Shown piece by piece: positions 42,316 to 47,374 of a stretch of 47,374 nt of DNA. The translations under genes and the position numbers were made by a program. Source of the stretch: Bacillota bacterium (GTDB taxonomy: Bacteria; Bacillota; Clostridia; Lachnospirales; Lachnospiraceae); NCBI GenBank assembly GCA_023414875.1, contig JAEZMV010000027.1, forward strand, positions 1 through 47,374. Reading direction: 5' to 3'. The notes below the pieces were generated by a model that worked only from the letters and a program-made list of their open reading frames with translations, searched no databases and was not told the DNA's origin. The first letter of the stretch is position 1, and each line of letters starts with the position of its first letter.

Positions 42316-42502
42316 GTTACAATGCTGGGCATGTAATAATTTCCTAATATATATTAAATGATTGAAATATCTGTGATATAATAATGATTATACGTTTAAT
42401 AAAAACTCTTGTACTCTAAACTGCTTATGTAAGAAACAAAGTGAAAGAGATATAAATATTTTTTTGCTAATCAATATGATGGTTAAAGAGGGAGTAGATC
42501 AT

Positions 42503-42670
42503 ATGCTGGAGAATGGGTTGGAAGTGTGTAACTGTAAGAAAAAGAAATGTTTACGCTATGGTAATTGCCGGGAATGTCTGGAGTACCATAATGTGAATAA
42601 GTACCATGCCCTACCTTTTTGCAAACGGAAAGGACATAAGAAGGAAGATAAGGCAAACCGAGGAAAGTAA
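42503..42670 (+). CDS. Small Cys-rich protein
   Basis: This 55-aa basic protein has Cys residues arranged CNCKKKKC, then NCREC and a later FCKRKGHKK tail. His residues lie between, a probable zinc- or metal-binding knuckle. Similar small CxCxxxxCxxxxxCxxC proteins are common in Lachnospiraceae but have no assigned function as far as I know. The ATG at 42503 has GAGGGAG 8 nt upstream. The TTG at 42464 would add a non-conserved extension. A broken GNAT gene follows. Confidence 0.7.
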   Translation: MLENGLEVCNCKKKKCLRYGNCRECLEYHNVNKYHALPFCKRKGHKKEDKANRGK

Positions 42671-42679
42671 GGTAAAAAA

Positions 42680-42901
42680 AGGATTATATTATTGTACGTA
42701 TCATATAGAGATAGGAGCGAACGTGGTGAACTTAGAAATATTGGTTCAAAGCTTATCGAGGAAGTCATCGTCAGGTCAAAGCAGCTGGGTATGAAGAGAG
42801 TTGAACTGGACTCCGGTTTTCAACGGGAAAAAGCGCATCAGTTTTATTCTTCTAAGCTAGGATTTGAGAAACGGGCTTATTTATTCTCCTATGTCCTATA
42901 A
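42680..42901 (+). pseudogene. GNAT acetyltransferase fragment
   Basis: Only the C-terminal half of a GNAT domain remains. The frame shows IGSKLIEEVIVRSKQLGMKR (acetyl-CoA-binding motif A and following helix), ELDSGFQREKAHQFYSS and LGFEKRAYLFSY (motif B). The upstream half and a plausible start codon with SD are missing. The usual RGxGIG turn is altered to RGELRNIG, suggesting decay. A frameshifted or deleted N-terminus is likely. Confidence 0.7.
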
Positions 42902-42977
42902 CGGATGCGCTTCCAATATTTATACGGTGCTTCTATAGTTATACTGTATTTATATATTAATCCGGTGTTTCCGGCCC

Positions 42978-43346
42978 TTATTTAGCAGGAATAATTTCCA
43001 ACCAGTAACCGTCAGGATCGCTGATAAAGTAAATACCCATACCGGGATTTTCATAGCAGATACAATTCATATCTTTATGCTTCTTGTAAGCAGCATCATA
43101 ATCATCGGTAACAAAAGCCAAATGAAGCTCATTATCGCCGAGATTGTAAGGACGGTCCCAATCCCTTAACCAGGTAAGCTCTAACAGATGATTGGTATTG
43201 CCATCACCTAGATATACAATAATGAATTCGCCGGATTCCGGAGCGAAACGTCGGGTTTCCTTTAAACCGAGAGCTTCCTCATAGAAGCTTAAGGATTTTT
43301 CAAGATTAAATACATTATAATTATTGTGTGCAAAGTTGAATTTCAT
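42978..43346 (-). CDS. Glyoxalase I-like VOC protein
   Basis: This 122-aa single-domain-pair VOC protein resembles lactoylglutathione lyase: FAHNNYNVFNLEKSLSFYEEALGL, LLELTWL, HLAFVTDDYDAAY and DPDGYWLEIIP. The expected metal ligands (N-terminal His, ELT Glu, HLAF His, WLE Glu) are present, which fits a metal-dependent glyoxalase such as GloA. The thiol cofactor in this lineage is unknown. The minus-strand ATG has an AAAGGAAG SD. Confidence 0.85.
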   Translation of the reverse strand: MKFNFAHNNYNVFNLEKSLSFYEEALGLKETRRFAPESGEFIIVYLGDGNTNHLLELTWLRDWDRPYNLGDNELHLAFVTDDYDAAYKKHKDMNCICYENPGMGIYFISDPDGYWLEIIPAK

Positions 43347-43551
43347 AGATGATTTCTTCCTTTCTGAATTTATATTATTGTAGAATTGAACTTATTTTAA
43401 AAATAGGACGTTAAGTTTTTCTGATTCTAATAGAATTATATAACACTTTAGTAAATGTGGAAATAGCAATTCAAGTTAACTACATGATAAACTTATTCCA
43501 GCTAGAATTCTGACATAAAAGCATAATATGATACAGTATCCTGGCAGAAAT

Positions 43552-43578
43552 AAAAAAACACGCTGATGCGTGTTTTTT
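43552..43578 (-). terminator. Terminator of BIG2 gene
   Basis: AAAAAACACGC-TGAT-GCGTGTTTTTT is a perfect stem with A/T runs on both sides, 14 bp past the BIG2 stop on the minus strand. Confidence 0.9.
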
Positions 43579-43591
43579 ATTAGGCTTCATG

Positions 43592-44491
43592 TTATAGTGA
43601 CGTATTTTCTACCACAATTTCAATGGAACTTGAAGATATCTTGGAAAGAGCCTCTTCTCTTGCTTTTCTATAATATTCAAGATCAAAATCCTTATTTAAA
43701 TGACGATTTAAACTCTCTACCAGATTAGTTGTTGTAGCTGTATTGCTATCACTGTTGAAGAAAGCTAAGAACGATGCATTTAAATCATACTCCGGAATTA
43801 AAGCTAATTCTGGATGTTCATTAAAATAAGCTTCAAGCAGTGGTGCATTATCCTGACTAGTTACGATAACAGAGCATTCGGATTTCTTATTAGAACCATC
43901 AGGGTTAGTTGTATCTATCTGTGCTATTACCGTAGTCATACCGTAACCCTTGGCAGTAATTCTACCTCCTGTAGTAATGGATACGATAGATTGTTCATCA
44001 CTGTAAAACTTAGCATCCTCTGTAGTATTGCTCGGTTTTAATATAACTCTTAACATTTCGGACTTCTCAATGCCAAGAATTATTCTCGATTGTGTCCATT
44101 TAACGCTGATCGCGGGTGGACCAATCGTAACACTGCAGGTCAAATTGGTGATACCTACGGTATCCTTAACGGTAACAGTGATATTAGTTGCACCTACTTT
44201 GTTCCCGGTGACAATACCATCTTCACTGACAGAAGCAATTTCAGAATCGTCTGATTTGAAACTGACTTTTGCATCCCCTAATGGATATACCTTTAGCAAT
44301 TGAGATTTACCTTTTACTAAGGTAATACTTTTTAAGTTTAACCTATAGTCATTCTTCTCTTTCTCTGGTACCGTGTTGGAGTTGGCATATGCCACACCCG
44401 AATTATATGAAGTAAACGGTATCAGTAGAGTTAAGAAAAGAAGTAAGCCAAGCGTAATAAAGCATTTACTGAAATATTTCTTGTTTATCAT
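43592..44491 (-). CDS. BIG2 (bacterial Ig-like) surface protein
   Basis: This 299-aa secreted protein has a signal peptide (about 1-37, ending near AYAN). Two BIG2-type Ig folds follow: SITLVKGKSQLLKVYPLG to VTVKDT, and SRIILGIEKSEMLRVILKPS to VIVTSQ. The 90-residue helical C-terminal domain is unassigned. There is no LPxTG or membrane anchor. The ATG at 44491 with GGAGGG 6 nt upstream is chosen over 44527. It probably has a role in adhesion or wall binding. Confidence 0.82.
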   Translation of the reverse strand: MINKKYFSKCFITLGLLLFLTLLIPFTSYNSGVAYANSNTVPEKEKNDYRLNLKSITLVKGKSQLLKVYPLGDAKVSFKSDDSEIASVSEDGIVTGNKVGATNITVTVKDTVGITNLTCSVTIGPPAISVKWTQSRIILGIEKSEMLRVILKPSNTTEDAKFYSDEQSIVSITTGGRITAKGYGMTTVIAQIDTTNPDGSNKKSECSVIVTSQDNAPLLEAYFNEHPELALIPEYDLNASFLAFFNSDSNTATTTNLVESLNRHLNKDFDLEYYRKAREEALSKISSSSIEIVVENTSL

Positions 44492-45010
44492 GGCTATCCC
44501 TCCGGATTTGGAAATTCCTTTAGTCACATCCTATCTATTCTGGTAATAATATAGCATTAGTTTTTGTCAGAAAAGTGTCATAATGTAAAAATTTATATAA
44601 TAAATACATAATACATTCTAATCTTTTATCCGATATAAATGTAGAATTACTCAAAGCCTTAAACTATAGTATATAGAAGAATTCTTTGAAAATAAAGCTA
44701 TAAAAAACAATTATAATAATTGTAACATTTTTAAGAGTTTTTATTTATTGATAAGTTTTACTACTTGTTTTCCTGTTGCATTATATATATAATATTATAA
44801 GATTTTATATCATACTTATTCAATCACGTTAAGTTAAGCAATGTAAATATCATTACATAAATATGATAAAAGAAATGTATTCTTACCATATTGAACTCAA
44901 TCATTTGACTCATATGATAGGAATAAAAGTTATGTTCTAATATTAATCAGGTTATTTCTAGTGTAACGCTAAGGATAAACGGGAAAAGAACGATGAAAGG
45001 AGAACTAATC
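44492..45010. other. AT-rich divergent spacer
   Basis: The spacer separates the BIG2 gene and the two-component operon. A promoter for the latter lies at 44891-44918. No gene or strong repeat was seen in the rest. Confidence 0.5.
44891..44918 (+). promoter_or_regulatory. Promoter of two-component operon
   Basis: TTGAAC (44891-44896), a 16-bp spacer and TATGAT (44913-44918) lie 92 bp before the regulator start. Confidence 0.55.
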
Positions 45011-45706
45011 ATGCAGCATATTTTAATCGCTGACGATAATCGTGATATTACTGATATTTTATCAACATATTCCAGAATGGAAGGTTTTGAACCCGTAGTG
45101 GCGGGAGATGGGGAAGAAGCAATTAAACTTTTTACACAATACAATCCGGATGTTGTATTACTCGATGTTATGATGCCTAAGGAAGACGGATATGAGGTAT
45201 GTAGAAAAATAAGAAGCAAATCGAATGTACCGGTAATCCTGATCACAGCAAGAGGCGAAGATTTTGATAAGATTATGGGACTAGATATTGGTGCAGATGA
45301 TTATATAGTAAAACCGTTCAGCCCAAGGGAAGTAATGGCAAGAGTTAGGGCTGTGATGAGAAGAATGACGAAGGCTTCGAAGGACGCTTCCTCAGAAAAT
45401 GTTTTGACAATTGGAAATCTTGAGATTAATCTCGATGAATATACATTATATATTAGTGGGAATAAAATATCTCTTACGAAAAAAGAGATTGAAACAATGT
45501 GGACCTTGGCAACAAATCCTAATAAGGTATTTACAAGAGATAATCTATTAGACAGTTTATGGGGCTTTGATTATTTTGGAGACAGTAGAACCGTTGATTC
45601 TCATATCAAACGATTACGTTCCAAATTAGATGTAATTGAGCATCCTTCCTGGATCATTAAGACGATCTGGGGTGTCGGATATAAGTTTGAGATCGAAGAA
45701 AAGTAG
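45011..45706 (+). CDS. OmpR/PhoB-family response regulator
   Basis: This 231-aa regulator has a receiver domain with Asp8/Asp9, phospho-acceptor Asp52 (LLDVMMP) and Lys101 (VKPF). A winged-helix Trans_reg_C domain (about 130-229) contains KEIETMWTLATNPNKVFTRD and RTVDSHIKRLRSKL. The ATG at 45011, with AAAGGAG 8 nt upstream, is preferred to 44993. The kinase gene follows after 9 bp. Targets are unknown. The nearby BIG2 gene is a candidate only by position. Confidence 0.93.
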   Translation: MQHILIADDNRDITDILSTYSRMEGFEPVVAGDGEEAIKLFTQYNPDVVLLDVMMPKEDGYEVCRKIRSKSNVPVILITARGEDFDKIMGLDIGADDYIVKPFSPREVMARVRAVMRRMTKASKDASSENVLTIGNLEINLDEYTLYISGNKISLTKKEIETMWTLATNPNKVFTRDNLLDSLWGFDYFGDSRTVDSHIKRLRSKLDVIEHPSWIIKTIWGVGYKFEIEEK

Positions 45707-45715
45707 GGGACCCTT

Positions 45716-47191
45716 ATGCCACAGGAAAATAAGGTACGAGTCTATAACCGTTTATTTTTTAAACTATATTTTAATTACGCTGTTATGTTACTGGCAACAG
45801 CTGTTTTAATCGGATTAATCTTTATGAAACTATATTACGACATGACAATGACCAATAACAAACAGCAGCTAAGGAAGCAGGCAGAATATATCAGTAAAAG
45901 ATTAACGGAAGATATGCTTAATGGTTCAGAGAAGATTAAAGATGATATCCTCTGGCTGGAGGAGATGAATGGCTGGGATATCTGGGCAATATCAAACCCG
46001 GACTCATCTAATCTGATGGATTATCTGGAGACCGGAGACAGCTATGAGGTTTTTGTAGCCACCAAAGAATACGCACAATACATACCGATTTTAGAGAGTG
46101 TTTTTCAAGGGAAACCGAAAATAAAAGAAGGCTATGATGAAGTATATGAAGTGGATACGATTACGATCGGCTATCCTGTTTTCGGAATTAACTCTGAGGT
46201 TGAGGGAGCTGTTTTGGTAAAACAGCTCGTAGAAAGTCGACCGGAGATAATATCCAACAGCTTATCCCTCATTGTGATCAGTATTGTGGTGTCTCTAGGG
46301 TTTTCATTTATCATCGTGATTTTATTTGCCAAAGAACTATCAAGGCCAATTTCCAGAATGCGTGTTACAGCGCTTGAGCTGGCAGCGGGGAATTACCAGA
46401 GTAAGACCGATATCAACAGAAACGATGAAATTGGTGATCTTGCGAAAACAGTGGACATCTTATCAGAGAAATTATTGGAGAATGATATCCGGCGTAAGAA
46501 TCTGGACCAAATGAGGTTGGACTTTTTTGCAAATGTATCCCATGAGCTTAGAACTCCAATCACGGTAATCCGGGCATATACCGAAACCCTGGCTGATGGA
46601 GTGGTTCAGGATGAGGAAAAAGTAGATCAATATTATAATAGAATGTTATCCGAATGCAAGTCAATGGAGCGTTTGGTGGGTGACCTATTAACCTTGTCAA
46701 AAATGCAAAATCCCGATTTTGCAATTGAAAAGGAACCAATTAGTTTAAATCAGGTTTTTGAAGATATTATCCGAAGTGCGGGTGCACTCGCTGAAAAGAA
46801 AGGTATTAAAATTGATGTAAAGACGGATCATGATGTATCCATGATAGAAGGCGATTATGACCGACTCAGACAGATGTTTATGGTCATCTTAGATAACGCC
46901 ATTAAATTTTCAGATGAAAATAAAACGGTTCACATAAAATTATCTAAGACGGACAAAATAAAAGTATCGATTAAAGATGAAGGTGTCGGAATTGAAGCTT
47001 CCGATCTCTCTAATATTTTTGAGAAGTTCTACAAATCGAATTTGCGGCATAATGCCAGCGGAACCGGTTTGGGTCTAGCCATAGCAAAACAGATTGCCAT
47101 TAAGCATGACGGTACGATTGAGGTTAATTCTACACCTGGTGAAGGATCGGAATTTATGTTTACATTTCCTCCCTTTGACATGGAATACTAA
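45716..47191 (+). CDS. Membrane sensor histidine kinase (PhoR/BaeS-like)
   Basis: This 491-aa kinase has two membrane helices (about 18-39 and 183-205) enclosing an extracellular sensor of about 140 residues. A HAMP domain (206-258) follows. The HisKA domain has His276 (FFANVSHELRTP). The HATPase has an N-box (LDNAIKF), G1 (DEGVGIE) and G2 (GTGLGLAIAK). It is the partner of the preceding response regulator. The sensor domain resembles dCache/PAS-like folds but its ligand cannot be told. Confidence 0.93.
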   Translation: MPQENKVRVYNRLFFKLYFNYAVMLLATAVLIGLIFMKLYYDMTMTNNKQQLRKQAEYISKRLTEDMLNGSEKIKDDILWLEEMNGWDIWAISNPDSSNLMDYLETGDSYEVFVATKEYAQYIPILESVFQGKPKIKEGYDEVYEVDTITIGYPVFGINSEVEGAVLVKQLVESRPEIISNSLSLIVISIVVSLGFSFIIVILFAKELSRPISRMRVTALELAAGNYQSKTDINRNDEIGDLAKTVDILSEKLLENDIRRKNLDQMRLDFFANVSHELRTPITVIRAYTETLADGVVQDEEKVDQYYNRMLSECKSMERLVGDLLTLSKMQNPDFAIEKEPISLNQVFEDIIRSAGALAEKKGIKIDVKTDHDVSMIEGDYDRLRQMFMVILDNAIKFSDENKTVHIKLSKTDKIKVSIKDEGVGIEASDLSNIFEKFYKSNLRHNASGTGLGLAIAKQIAIKHDGTIEVNSTPGEGSEFMFTFPPFDMEY

Positions 47192-47204
47192 AGCCAAATA
47201 GCAT

Positions 47205-47374
47205 GTTACTGTTCACACATAACTAAGGCACAGATATTATTTCGATTAATGATTCCGAAGCGGAGCCGCTTTCGCTTAGTTGCATTACGTAGCGGTACAT
47301 AAGGCTCTAAAGGACAGAGCCTAAGTACCGACGAATGCAAATACTCCTTTTCGGAAAGCATTTAATCGAAATAA
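47205..47374. mobile_element. MITE, copy 2 (cut by window end)
   Basis: It starts GTTACTGTTCACACATA and follows the reverse complement of copy 1 closely (ATTATTTCGATT, CCGAAGCGGAGCCGCTTT, AGTTGCATTACGTAG, CATTTAATCGAAATAA). It lacks about 20 bp present in copy 1. It carries instead a roughly 40-bp hairpin insertion with arms GGTACATAAGGCTCT and AGAGCCTAAGTACC. The right end lies outside the window. Confidence 0.85.

Overview
The window reads as a chromosomal segment of a spore-forming, low-GC, Gram-positive anaerobe of the class Clostridia, most likely a Lachnospiraceae member related to the Lachnoclostridium/Anaerocolumna phytofermentans group. This is inference from gene content: sigma-H, two SleC-type cortex-lytic enzymes and a SleB-like hydrolase, a CIRCE-controlled groESL operon, a bacterial GlnRS, DUF2225 and DUF6062 proteins, AT-rich spacers, strong Shine-Dalgarno (SD) sites and regular use of TTG or GTG starts. 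No phage, plasmid or intact transposase gene and no CRISPR array is visible.

Layout. 1-1.5 kb: a hairpin-rich leader, a SEC-C motif protein and a divergent XRE regulator. 1.8-6.3 kb: a PAS histidine kinase followed at once by a REC/HD-GYP response regulator (probable c-di-GMP turnover), a DUF4015 glycosidase-like protein and a TIGR04086 membrane protein. 6.6-10.3 kb: the complete dTDP-L-rhamnose pathway in the order rfbA, rfbC, rfbD, rfbB. 10.4-12.7 kb: rlmB, rae1 and sigH (the order known from Bacillus), then tRNA-Thr(GGT) and tRNA-Pro(AGG). 13-16.5 kb: a DUF1848 protein translationally coupled to a WYL regulator, an AlkZ-like protein and a YjbR protein. 16.5-19.6 kb: a consensus promoter, a Met/Cys-rich leader peptide, a terminator and metNIQ. 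19.8-25.7 kb: a DUF3810 metallopeptidase-like protein, a SleB-like hydrolase, then glnS with DUF2225 and DUF6062 genes. 26-29 kb: groES-groEL, a small orphan protein and a VOC protein. 29.2-32 kb, minus strand: a DUF5050 lipoprotein and a cell-wall amidase. 32.3-34.2 kb: TPP riboswitch, thiT and a polysaccharide deacetylase. 34.2-36.9 kb, minus strand: tandem sleC paralogues. 36.9-37.8 kb: a tandem palindromic repeat array, a MITE with target-site duplication and a candidate attenuator, followed by carA-carB. 42.5-47.2 kb: a Cys-rich small protein, a broken GNAT gene, a glyoxalase-like gene, a BIG2 surface protein and an OmpR/PhoR-type two-component pair. A second, inverted MITE copy runs off the end.

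Much of the biology concerns the envelope and spore (rhamnose synthesis, deacetylase, amidase, cortex-lytic enzymes, BIG2 protein) together with nutrient-responsive transport or synthesis (Met, thiamine, carbamoyl phosphate). Three of those nutrient operons have RNA-level control visible in their leaders. The most interesting signals are non-coding: a probable ribosome-mediated attenuator ahead of metNIQ, mutually exclusive hairpins ahead of carAB, a MITE family with an 8-bp target duplication, an array of six palindromic units each holding a four-codon minigene, and a dispersed hairpin repeat that sits downstream of terminators.
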